Below, piece after piece: positions 23,005 through 29,342 of a DNA stretch of 64,000 nucleotides (positions are counted from its first letter, which is position 1; each line of letters starts with the position of its first letter). The stretch is taken from contig NZ_JAWQUO010000020.1 in the NCBI RefSeq assembly GCF_033446605.1, positions 1 through 64,000 of the forward strand, in the 5' to 3' direction. The stretch is from Iodobacter sp025352645. Lineage in GTDB: Bacteria; Pseudomonadota; Gammaproteobacteria; Burkholderiales; Chitinibacteraceae. The notes under the pieces are model-generated. The model was not told the DNA's origin and searched no databases. It saw only the letters and a program-made list of their open reading frames with translations. Made by a program: the position numbers and the translations under genes.

Positions 23005-23090
23005 AAATTCTGATGTATCGCTTAGTGACACTCTAAACAACCTTAATGGTAACTTAAACAATGATAGAAAACGAGGCAGGTGATCAGACG

Positions 23091-23327
23091 ATGCCCAGAG
23101 CGCCGCGCGGCCTACTCAGCCGCCGAGGCATTAATTTACGATTAAAAGAAATTGAGCACCCCGTTGTGGGTTCTATCGCAAAGCAAGAATCAAGATCTGT
23201 TGCTTCTATGTGCCGCTTACTTATCTTAGATGGGCTGGCATTTCGCGGGATCGAAATACCCGAAGAAGAGCTAGAAAACATCGAAGACACAATCTTAACC
23301 CATGTAGAACAAGCGGCAATGGTTTAA
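23091..23327 (+). CDS. Ribbon-helix-helix-like early protein
   Basis: A 78-residue protein from the ATG at 23091 (MPRAPRGLLSRRG); a 10-residue longer version from 23061 would touch the divergent repressor frame. The segment INLRLKEIEHPVVGSIAKQESRSVASMCRLLILDGLA has the strand-helix-helix pattern of Arc/MetJ-type regulators. It occupies the place where P2 has Cox, so a lytic/lysogenic switch role is plausible. This is inference; I do not recognise the family with certainty. Confidence 0.5.
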   Translation: MPRAPRGLLSRRGINLRLKEIEHPVVGSIAKQESRSVASMCRLLILDGLAFRGIEIPEEELENIEDTILTHVEQAAMV

Positions 23328-23437
23328 CGCCTGCCTAAGTGACGCAATGAAATATAAGCGCTTTACCCGACGAATGGTAGTCGTTTGTGGCTCCCCACTT
23401 TGCTTTTGTAATTTTTGTTAGCTTTGGAGTAATCATC

Positions 23438-23689
23438 ATGGCCGTAGAGATTCATTGCCCATACTGTAATTCTAAAACCCACACACGAACCAGCGTCCGG
23501 ATTACTCCAACTGCCACCACCGCCCAAATTAGCTGCCGAAGTTGCGGCGCTCGATTAAAAGTTGGTTTCCAGATCACCGAGGCCTGGATGCCTAAGTACA
23601 ACGAAGATTTTGAAGTCTTTAAATGGACGGAATTCCCACCGGCCAACGACGATAAGTTTAAGCAAGACCAACTCCCCCTAGCACTATAA
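23438..23689 (+). CDS. ogr: Ogr/Delta-like zinc-finger transcription activator
   Basis: An 83-residue protein with two CxxC pairs (Cys 7, 10, 33 and 36) and the phrase CPYC....HTRTS.RIT, matching P2 Ogr / P4 Delta proteins. These activate late phage promoters through the RNA polymerase alpha subunit. The ATG at 23438 has GGAG upstream; the frame from 23387 adds a hydrophobic leader that is unlikely to be real. In P2, ogr lies after D; here it sits among the early genes. Confidence 0.75.
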   Translation: MAVEIHCPYCNSKTHTRTSVRITPTATTAQISCRSCGARLKVGFQITEAWMPKYNEDFEVFKWTEFPPANDDKFKQDQLPLAL

Positions 23690-23721
23690 AGCAGCAATAA
23701 AACCCCACATTCAATAAGTCT

Positions 23722-23749
23722 CCTGATGCCTGTTAAACAGCCATCAGGG
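23722..23749. other. Hairpin after the ogr-like gene
   Basis: CCTGATG...CTGTT can pair with AACAG..CATCAGG around a short A-rich loop, with one mismatch. A short GCTTTG follows rather than a long T-run. It may be a weak terminator or attenuator between the zinc-finger gene and the next one. Confidence 0.45.
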
Positions 23750-23751
23750 CT

Positions 23752-24237
23752 TTGTTACGTCTGGATAAAACGATGGCCGCCACCGCAGAGCAATTAGCCC
23801 AACCCTTTACACCCAGAGTCATCAATACATTGGAGCCTAAACGCTGCAATGCAAAGAAGATTCACGTCGAAGGACGTGAGATGGTGTTGGCGATGGTGAG
23901 TTGTTATCCAGCCATGCCCAAAGGTGATAGCCCAAAAGAGCGGCCAGCTTTTAGCTATGCAGACGATGGCGAAGAAGTCCTCGCTTCCATCAAGCCCCAA
24001 GCTGCCCGCCCCCTACCCCGTTTAAATGCCGAAGAAGAGGCCGAGCTATTAAATCATCTTGCTTGGTTAAGAGAATTAGATACAGCCATCAGGGGCCGGA
24101 TCACACGCCTAAGCCAATATGAGCTGCCGCTGGATGCCAGCGTTCTGCCGCAAGTGCGTAGTTTGCTTGGAGGCTTAATTGCCGAGGGTGATGTTGCCCA
24201 GCAAAACGCTTGGTATGCCAAGGCGGTGATGAAATGA
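23752..24237 (+). CDS. Uncharacterised early phage protein upstream of gene A
   Basis: I do not recognise the family. The frame encodes up to 161 residues. Either the TTG at 23752 (MLRLDKTMAA) or the ATG at 23773 (MAATAEQLAQ) could be the start; neither has a strong ribosome site. It is soluble, with an acidic helical stretch PRLNAEEEAELLNHLAWLRE around residue 90. It ends with an ATGA overlap with the replication gene. This position in P2 holds small replication-associated genes such as B, so a replication accessory role is possible but unproven. Confidence 0.6.
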   Translation: MLRLDKTMAATAEQLAQPFTPRVINTLEPKRCNAKKIHVEGREMVLAMVSCYPAMPKGDSPKERPAFSYADDGEEVLASIKPQAARPLPRLNAEEEAELLNHLAWLRELDTAIRGRITRLSQYELPLDASVLPQVRSLLGGLIAEGDVAQQNAWYAKAVMK

Positions 24238-26144
24238 GCCAGTTGTTCAATATGCAAGAATGGCTAGAAACCGCCGACGATAAGCAATGCCGTGCTAAGG
24301 CTAAAGAATTTGCCGCCCGCTGTGCCGGTATTGAAGCACCGCTCGAATTATTAGAAATGGTGGTAGCGCGTGGCTGGATCACGCTCCCAGAGCACGGCGT
24401 AAAGCACTTAGATTATCCAACCATGAAACCCGCCCAGCGCTGCCACGCTATCGAGCTGGCCGCCCGCCTTAAGAGTGACAAGTGGTGGAGCCGCCGTTTA
24501 CGCACGCTCGCCATTCGTGCCGCAGAAGCCCGCGCTTACTCCTACGGTATCGGCTTAGGCAAAAGCCAAGCCTATGTCAGCCCTTGGAATTTAGAGCGCA
24601 TGGTGGTGCGTGCTCAACAAAGCGCCGCCGCCATTGCTGAAACAGTGATTATTTCGCCCGATGGTGAAGTCATTGATATGGCCGACGTGATGGAAGGCAG
24701 CATGGCCAACGGTAAAAACAAGCGTACCGAGTTAATCGTAAGAACAAAGGGCATGGCCGAACGTGCCCAAGCCCTAGGCTACCGCGCTTATGCCATTACT
24801 TTAACCGCGCCAGGCTGCTACCACCGCTGCACCAGCGTGGGTGAAAAACCGCAATTAAAACTGATCCTCAATAAAAAATGGAATGGTTTTAGCCAGCAAC
24901 AAACCGCCAGCTATTTGACTACCTGCTGGGCGCAATGCCGCACTCAGTTTAGCAAGGCAGATATCCACTTTATGGGGCTGCGTACTTTAGAGCCACACAA
25001 AGACGGCACGCCGCATTGGCACTTGGTTTTCTTCGTCAAACCACAGCAGGCCAGCGAAGCCTTAAAGATCATCCGCGACAAGTATCTGCACGCCGAAGCG
25101 CACGAAAAAAAAGCACAACAAGTGCGCGTCAAAATCGACCCAATCAAGCCACGCAAGGGGCAGGATATGGCTTACGCCGCTGTGGCGTATGCCATTGCCT
25201 ACATTGCAAAAAACATCGACGGTTATAAGGTCGATTGGGATATCGAGGCATGTTTAGACGCCATCAATGGTGCTCAACGCGCCACCATTTGGGCGAGGAT
25301 TTTAGGACGGAGGCAGTTTCAATTATTTGGTACTGCACCGGTTACACATTACCGCGAAGCCCGCCGTGTGCAAAAGGATACCGAAGCCGTATTAGAGCAA
25401 CTGATTGCCCATGATTCATCACCCGCAGTCATTGAAGCGGCCAAGGGCTTGCTTGATGGCGATATTCAACCTTGTATAGCCGAGGCCATGCAAGCCATGC
25501 GCACAGGCCGTGCCGACGTATTGGGTGCGCTGACCAATTTAAGGGACTTACATCTTGGCGGCGCGATCACCTGCCCGACTCGTGTTTTAGGCGATGCTTG
25601 GGCAGCGGCCAATATAGGCGACTTTGGCGCATATATGCTCGCAATGGAAAAAGACCCACTCGAGCTGGTGAAGCGTGAGCAAGTCAATGGCTACGGTGAA
25701 GTGGTTAAAGTCATTTGCGGGGTGCAAAGCATCCGTGGCCAAGTGCTGACACATCAAGAAGGCTGGACGGTGCAATGGGGCGCAAAAGGCAAAGCGCGGC
25801 TAGGTAAAGACTGCACCGCCAAGAAAGGTGGGCTTAAAGGCGCAACACATAAAGAATACAGCCCTGCCGAAGTGGCCAGCATCAAGCAACAACAAAAAGC
25901 CAAACAAGAAACCTTGTTTTTAGGTGTTGTTTCTCTCGCTGAAGCGAAGCGCAAGCGTCGGGAGAGGGCGAAGCCTTCGACCCTAGGTCATGTGGCTTTA
26001 ACTGTTTCCGCATCCTTGGATCAATCATTAAATGATATCGGAATAAAACGAGAGCCTGCCCCACCCGACTTAAGAGAGCGGGCCAGATTAAACGCCCAAA
26101 AGTACGCTGCACAGGCCTACATAGACGCCAAAAACCAAAACTAA
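24234..26144 (+). CDS. A: P2 gpA-like replication initiation endonuclease
   Basis: A 636-residue rolling-circle initiator. The HUH metal site is visible as PHWHLVFF (His 261 and His 263). The catalytic pair is YxxxY (Tyr 319 and Tyr 323 in AYAIAYIAKNI), as in P2 gpA, which nicks its own origin and joins the strand covalently. The N-terminal domain includes NMQEW.ET and YSYGIGLG.SQ.YVSPW. The start overlaps the preceding stop (ATGA). In P2 the origin nick site lies inside A itself; I could not identify it here. Confidence 0.9.
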   Translation: MSQLFNMQEWLETADDKQCRAKAKEFAARCAGIEAPLELLEMVVARGWITLPEHGVKHLDYPTMKPAQRCHAIELAARLKSDKWWSRRLRTLAIRAAEARAYSYGIGLGKSQAYVSPWNLERMVVRAQQSAAAIAETVIISPDGEVIDMADVMEGSMANGKNKRTELIVRTKGMAERAQALGYRAYAITLTAPGCYHRCTSVGEKPQLKLILNKKWNGFSQQQTASYLTTCWAQCRTQFSKADIHFMGLRTLEPHKDGTPHWHLVFFVKPQQASEALKIIRDKYLHAEAHEKKAQQVRVKIDPIKPRKGQDMAYAAVAYAIAYIAKNIDGYKVDWDIEACLDAINGAQRATIWARILGRRQFQLFGTAPVTHYREARRVQKDTEAVLEQLIAHDSSPAVIEAAKGLLDGDIQPCIAEAMQAMRTGRADVLGALTNLRDLHLGGAITCPTRVLGDAWAAANIGDFGAYMLAMEKDPLELVKREQVNGYGEVVKVICGVQSIRGQVLTHQEGWTVQWGAKGKARLGKDCTAKKGGLKGATHKEYSPAEVASIKQQQKAKQETLFLGVVSLAEAKRKRRERAKPSTLGHVALTVSASLDQSLNDIGIKREPAPPDLRERARLNAQKYAAQAYIDAKNQN

Positions 26145-26232
26145 ACGCACGACCAAGGCACTGCTACGCCTACCACATCAAGCATGACGTATGCAGCTTA
26201 ATCATTCATCGATCTAAACAGGAATCTGAACC

Positions 26233-26490
26233 ATGAGCGACAAGATAGACCAAGCCAGCGATGTATCAGAGCTGATGCGCTGCAACGCCATAGCGGCCCA
26301 CTACGCCAGCGCAAAGCTAAACAAAGATAAAACCCCTCAGCCAAGCGGGGAATGCCGCTGGTGCAGCGCGGTCGCCGTCAATGATGCGGTGTTCTGCTGC
26401 GAGGAGTGCGCCAAGGACTGGCAAGGGCATAACGCCATGAAACAAAAAGCCCAGCGCATAGCCGGACACAAAATTTATAGGCAGGGCTAA
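26233..26490 (+). CDS. C4 zinc-finger protein (DksA/TraR-like)
   Basis: An 85-residue protein with a zinc ribbon: CRWC (41, 44) and CCEEC (55-59). It lies in the place where P2 carries its small TraR/DksA-like early protein. Such proteins bind RNA polymerase or DNA. It has an AGGAATC ribosome site. Its stop TAA overlaps the ATG of the cytosine methyltransferase (TAATG). Confidence 0.65.
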   Translation: MSDKIDQASDVSELMRCNAIAAHYASAKLNKDKTPQPSGECRWCSAVAVNDAVFCCEECAKDWQGHNAMKQKAQRIAGHKIYRQG

Positions 26491-27545
26491 TGAATGAGCT
26501 GGCTCTTTTCGCAGGCGCTGGTGGCGGAATACTCGGGGGTAAATTGCTCGGATGGCGCACTGTCTGCGCCGTTGAGCGTGATGCCTACGCCGCACAAGTT
26601 CTGGCGCAACGACAAAATGATGGCTGCCTCGCGCCTTTCCCAATTTGGTCTGACGTGTGTAGTTTTGACGGACGACCGTGGCAGGGAATTGTTGGCGTCA
26701 TATCTGGCGGATTCCCGTGCCAGGATATATCCGCAGCGGGATCTGGAACTGGAATTGATGGGGAACGGTCTGGACTCTGGCGAGAAATGGCACGAATTAT
26801 CAGTGAAGTACGACCTAGCTTCGTCCTCGTGGAGAACTCACCAATGCTTGTTTCCAGAGGCCTTGCCTTGGTCATCAGTGATCTTGCCAAAATGGGGTAT
26901 GACGCGCAATGGGGTTGTATATCAGCATCCGACCTTGATGCGCCCCATAAGCGCGACCGCATCTGGATTCTGGCCCACTCCAACAGTATGTGGAAATTAC
27001 AATCGTCCGGGCAGCTCAAAGAATGCCGGCATGGGATTAGCAAGTGCAGTGAAAATGTGGAGCACTCCATCAGCACCCGATGGGGCGAGGGGAGGAAAAA
27101 TAACAAAGGGGATGAACGGGATAAGCCTAGCTCAACAAGTAAATACACCTACAAAGTGGCCAACGCCACGCGTTTCAAGCAAGAACGGATCTGGGCCATC
27201 AAGAGTAGGCAATCGAATAGATCTTCAAACGGCGGTGAAAATGTGGCCTACACCAACCGCCAGCGATCATCACGACAGGGGGAATCTTTCCAACCCGTGC
27301 ATCCAACGTCGAATAGCAATAAAAAAACAAATAGGCCTATCAATGTGTGTATCAGCAGAGAGTGGCCAACTGAACCCCGAGTGGGTCGAGTGGTTAATGG
27401 GCTGGCCTATCGGGTGGACAGAATTAAAGCCCTTGGGAATGGACAAGTTCCGCGAGTGGCAGCAACAGCACAACATATCTTAGGACGTCCATCTTTTAAT
27501 GGTGAAGAACTCCTAGTAAAGAAAGGCCAAAAAAATCGCAGGTAG
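26490..27545 (+). CDS. C5-cytosine DNA methyltransferase
   Basis: A 351-residue phage C5-MTase. Motif I is LFAGAGG (6-12); the SAM acidic residue is in CAVERD (26-31). The catalytic loop is GFPCQDIS with Cys 77. Motif VI is VENS (115-117; usually ENV). Motif VIII is HKRDRIW (153-159), and motif IX/X near the end reads RVDRIKALGNGQVPRVA. Between motifs VIII and IX lies a hydrophilic target region with four recurring LAHS/VEHS/VANA/VAYT units. The ATG overlaps the stop of the zinc-finger gene. The same DNA also carries a second long frame. No partner endonuclease is present. Confidence 0.9.
   Translation: MNELALFAGAGGGILGGKLLGWRTVCAVERDAYAAQVLAQRQNDGCLAPFPIWSDVCSFDGRPWQGIVGVISGGFPCQDISAAGSGTGIDGERSGLWREMARIISEVRPSFVLVENSPMLVSRGLALVISDLAKMGYDAQWGCISASDLDAPHKRDRIWILAHSNSMWKLQSSGQLKECRHGISKCSENVEHSISTRWGEGRKNNKGDERDKPSSTSKYTYKVANATRFKQERIWAIKSRQSNRSSNGGENVAYTNRQRSSRQGESFQPVHPTSNSNKKTNRPINVCISREWPTEPRVGRVVNGLAYRVDRIKALGNGQVPRVAATAQHILGRPSFNGEELLVKKGQKNRR
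26494..27483 (+). CDS. Long open frame overprinted on the cytosine methyltransferase gene
   Basis: A 329-residue frame in the +1 phase, starting 4 nt after the methyltransferase ATG (TAATGAATG) and covering about 94% of that gene without a stop. The product begins MSWLFSQALVAEYSG. It contains VMPTPHKFWRNDKM, SSSWRTHQC, four Trp-Pro-Thr-Pro-like units (WPTPTV, WSTPSA, WPTPRV, WPTPTA) and ends with LNPEWVEWLMGWPIGW...LKPL..DKF. From memory, proteins with these phrases are annotated next to or within phage cytosine methyltransferase loci, often as hypothetical. It may be a real accessory protein or a frame kept open by the methyltransferase code. Function unknown. Confidence 0.5.
   Translation: MSWLFSQALVAEYSGVNCSDGALSAPLSVMPTPHKFWRNDKMMAASRLSQFGLTCVVLTDDRGRELLASYLADSRARIYPQRDLELELMGNGLDSGEKWHELSVKYDLASSSWRTHQCLFPEALPWSSVILPKWGMTRNGVVYQHPTLMRPISATASGFWPTPTVCGNYNRPGSSKNAGMGLASAVKMWSTPSAPDGARGGKITKGMNGISLAQQVNTPTKWPTPRVSSKNGSGPSRVGNRIDLQTAVKMWPTPTASDHHDRGNLSNPCIQRRIAIKKQIGLSMCVSAESGQLNPEWVEWLMGWPIGWTELKPLGMDKFREWQQQHNIS
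26971..27257 (+). repeat. Four-copy degenerate repeat inside the double-coding region
   Basis: The unit TGGCCNACNCCAAC, with changes, starts at 26971, 27058, 27157 and 27244. The spacings are 87, 99 and 87 nt, all multiples of three. It gives the LAHSNS / VANATR type repeats in the methyltransferase frame and the WPTPT repeats in the second frame. Confidence 0.7.
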
Positions 27546-27548
27546 GTA

Positions 27549-27728
27549 ATGGATATATTGCGGATAAAGGATCTAACCGAGAGCGGCCACTACTGGTGGC
27601 GCGCTACTCCAACACAAAGCTGGCAGATTTTATATATCGCCAACCCTGAAAGATTAACTTACGGCATTGCGGGTTTTGAATTCGCAGGGCCAATCCCTCA
27701 ACCCGGCAACTTAAATGGAAGTCACTAA
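27549..27728 (+). CDS. Small phage protein of 59 residues, unknown
   Basis: A short frame starting MDILRIKDLTESGHYWWRA, with a GGTAGG-type ribosome site right before the ATG. It is 3 nt downstream of the methyltransferase stop and ends 1 nt before the preferred start of the AlpA-like gene. The GHYWWR...SWQILYI..P....Y...G.EF.GPIP pattern (aromatic, then a conserved FxGPI end) recurs in small early proteins of related phages, as far as I remember. It is compactly placed, so probably translated. No function can be assigned. Confidence 0.6.
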   Translation: MDILRIKDLTESGHYWWRATPTQSWQILYIANPERLTYGIAGFEFAGPIPQPGNLNGSH

Positions 27729-27729
27729 T

Positions 27730-27975
27730 ATGCTCAATAACTCAAACATCAATCACACCCCAATTCATACCGACCCAAGAGTAAGAATTATCCGCCTCCC
27801 TGCCGTTCTTGAAATGGTTGGGTTATGCAGAAGCAGTTTTTACAATAAGGTCAAAGAAGGGATCTTTCCAAAACCAACAAAGCTAGGGCGAGTGAGTGGC
27901 TGGCTTGAAGGTGAAATTACAGATTGTATTTATAAACAGGTTAATGCCCAGCGAAATACTGACTCAACAAAATAA
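27730..27975 (+). CDS. AlpA-family regulator / excisionase-like
   Basis: An 81-residue protein from the ATG at 27730 (MLNNSNINHT), with GGAAG upstream; an alternative ATG lies at 27715. The core RIIRLPAVLEMVGLCRSSFYNKVKEGIFPKPTKLGRVSGWLEGEI is the AlpA/MerR-like winged helix-turn-helix (pfam Phage_AlpA). AlpA controls prophage excision by activating an integrase gene. No integrase lies in the window. It is the last prophage gene before trpG. Confidence 0.85.
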   Translation: MLNNSNINHTPIHTDPRVRIIRLPAVLEMVGLCRSSFYNKVKEGIFPKPTKLGRVSGWLEGEITDCIYKQVNAQRNTDSTK

Positions 27976-27992
27976 GTCAATTTCCCTGTGCG

Positions 27993-28053
27993 CTGGACGA
28001 CCCGCCCCTGTGCTGCGATAATTTACAAGACAGGGGCGTACACCGCCGTCCAG
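27993..28053. other. Nested inverted repeats at the prophage-trpG border
   Basis: The outer repeat CTGGACG (27993-27999) / CGTCCAG (28047-28053) encloses the inner repeat CGCCCCTGT (28003-28011) / ACAGGGGCG (28030-28038). There is no T-run. This 170-nt gap must hold either an attachment-site region or the trpG leader. The hairpin lies near the place where the right attachment site is expected, but its role is unknown. Confidence 0.55.
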
Positions 28054-28071
28054 AAGCTTAAAATAAAAATA

Positions 28072-28092
28072 ACCGGATAAAATACCGGATAA
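28072..28092. repeat. Direct repeat ACCGGATAA x2
   Basis: Two exact 9-bp copies at 28072-28080 and 28084-28092, 12 bp apart, lie between the nested hairpin and trpG. They could be a regulator or recombinase binding site. Confidence 0.5.
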
Positions 28093-28145
28093 CAAATAAG
28101 CAGCATTTAAACTCAGACCAATAAAATCAAGGACTTAACCCCATC

Positions 28146-28715
28146 ATGCTGCTTATGCTAGATAACTACGACTCGTTTACCTACAACCTAGTGCAATACT
28201 TTGGCGAGCTAGGTCAAGAGGTGGTGGTGCATCGCAATGATGAAATCACTATTGAAGAAATTACAGCGCTAAAACCTAAATATCTTGTAGTTTCCCCTGG
28301 CCCTTGTTCGCCCTCTGAAGCGGGCATTTCGCTTGCGGCGATCCATCATTTTGCGGGTAAATTGCCCATCTTGGGCGTTTGCCTCGGCCATCAGGCCATT
28401 GGCCAAGCTTTTGGTGGCAAGGTTGTGCATGCGCAGACCCTGATGCACGGCAAAGTTTCCGCACTGCAACATAACAACACTGGCGTTTTCAGCGGCCTAC
28501 CCTCCCCATTTACCGTCACCCGCTACCACTCGCTCGCCATTGAGCGCGCTAGCTTGCCTGATTGCTTAGAAATCACGGCGTGGACAGACGATGGCGAGAT
28601 TATGGGGGTGCGGCATAAAACGCTGCCGATTGAAGGCGTGCAGTTCCATCCTGAATCCATTCTGACTGAACACGGCCATGCGATGCTTGATCACTTCATT
28701 AAAGAGTGGGCGTAA
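28146..28715 (+). CDS. trpG: Anthranilate synthase glutamine amidotransferase subunit
   Basis: A 189-residue class-I glutamine amidotransferase that supplies ammonia to TrpE for anthranilate. The triad is visible: nucleophile Cys in ILGVCLGHQ (about residue 79) and the His/Glu pair in VQFHPESI (about residue 170). The oxyanion region VSPGPCSP is near residue 55. The same subunit often also serves PabB. trpE is not next to it; the prophage ends 170 nt upstream. trpD and trpC follow. Confidence 0.95.
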   Translation: MLLMLDNYDSFTYNLVQYFGELGQEVVVHRNDEITIEEITALKPKYLVVSPGPCSPSEAGISLAAIHHFAGKLPILGVCLGHQAIGQAFGGKVVHAQTLMHGKVSALQHNNTGVFSGLPSPFTVTRYHSLAIERASLPDCLEITAWTDDGEIMGVRHKTLPIEGVQFHPESILTEHGHAMLDHFIKEWA

Positions 28716-28919
28716 TCCGCATCATCAAACAAACGTTTAGCCGCGAAAAAGTTTAATACTCACAACCTTTGCTTAAGCAATTTTGCAGGCTTGAATAGCC
28801 CCAGCTCTATAAGTCATTGAACTGGATCGCAAATTTGCGAGGGTTGTTCGCGTTTGTTGTGATTTTCGTAGGCTACGTTTTTCACTCTCCATACCGCCCC
28901 CCATCAGATAAGGATGAGC

Positions 28920-29315
28920 ATGCGCATTATTTTTGCCCTTACTTTCACCCTGGTCGCGCTCAGCGTACAAGCTGAGACTTCTCCCCCAGCGCAAGTTGAG
29001 TGTCAAGCCGCCAATCAAATCGCACTTAAAGACTGCTTGGCTAAACTTGCGCCACAGGCCGAGCAAGACCGTAAAAATGCAGAAACCGCCGCCCGCGCAA
29101 TGATGAAGAACCTAGACCGCGTGACTGGCCGCCCTGAAGCTTTGCCCGCATTTAATCAAGCCAGCAAAGCTTATCGCAGCTACCAACACGCCCATTGCGC
29201 ATGGATAGGCAAAAGTTTTGCTGGCGGCAGCGGTGCGGGAGTGGCAGAGCAGTCTTGCCGAATTGATCTAGACCGAGCCCGCGCAGACGAGTTGTCGCGC
29301 TTTTATGTGCAATAA
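28920..29315 (+). CDS. LprI-like secreted protein (DUF1311)
   Basis: A 131-residue protein with a signal peptide (MRIIFALTFTLVALSVQAE). The mature part carries the Cys pattern of the LprI family (ECQAANQIALKDCLAK early; AYRSYQHAHCAW and GGSGAG...QSCRIDLDRAR.DEL later). LprI-like proteins inhibit lysozyme in some bacteria, but most are uncharacterised periplasmic proteins. The ATG at 28920 is preferred because AAGG lies about 8 nt before it; 28914 is also possible. It is placed between trpG and trpD, unrelated to tryptophan synthesis. Confidence 0.75.
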   Translation: MRIIFALTFTLVALSVQAETSPPAQVECQAANQIALKDCLAKLAPQAEQDRKNAETAARAMMKNLDRVTGRPEALPAFNQASKAYRSYQHAHCAWIGKSFAGGSGAGVAEQSCRIDLDRARADELSRFYVQ

Positions 29316-29342
29316 GCCGCCTTCTGGCTAGCCAAGGATACT

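Noticed and set aside
27976..28145. Integrase gene or tRNA attachment site at the right prophage end
   Set aside because: The gap is too short for an integrase and contains no tRNA-like sequence; any integrase must lie beyond the left edge.
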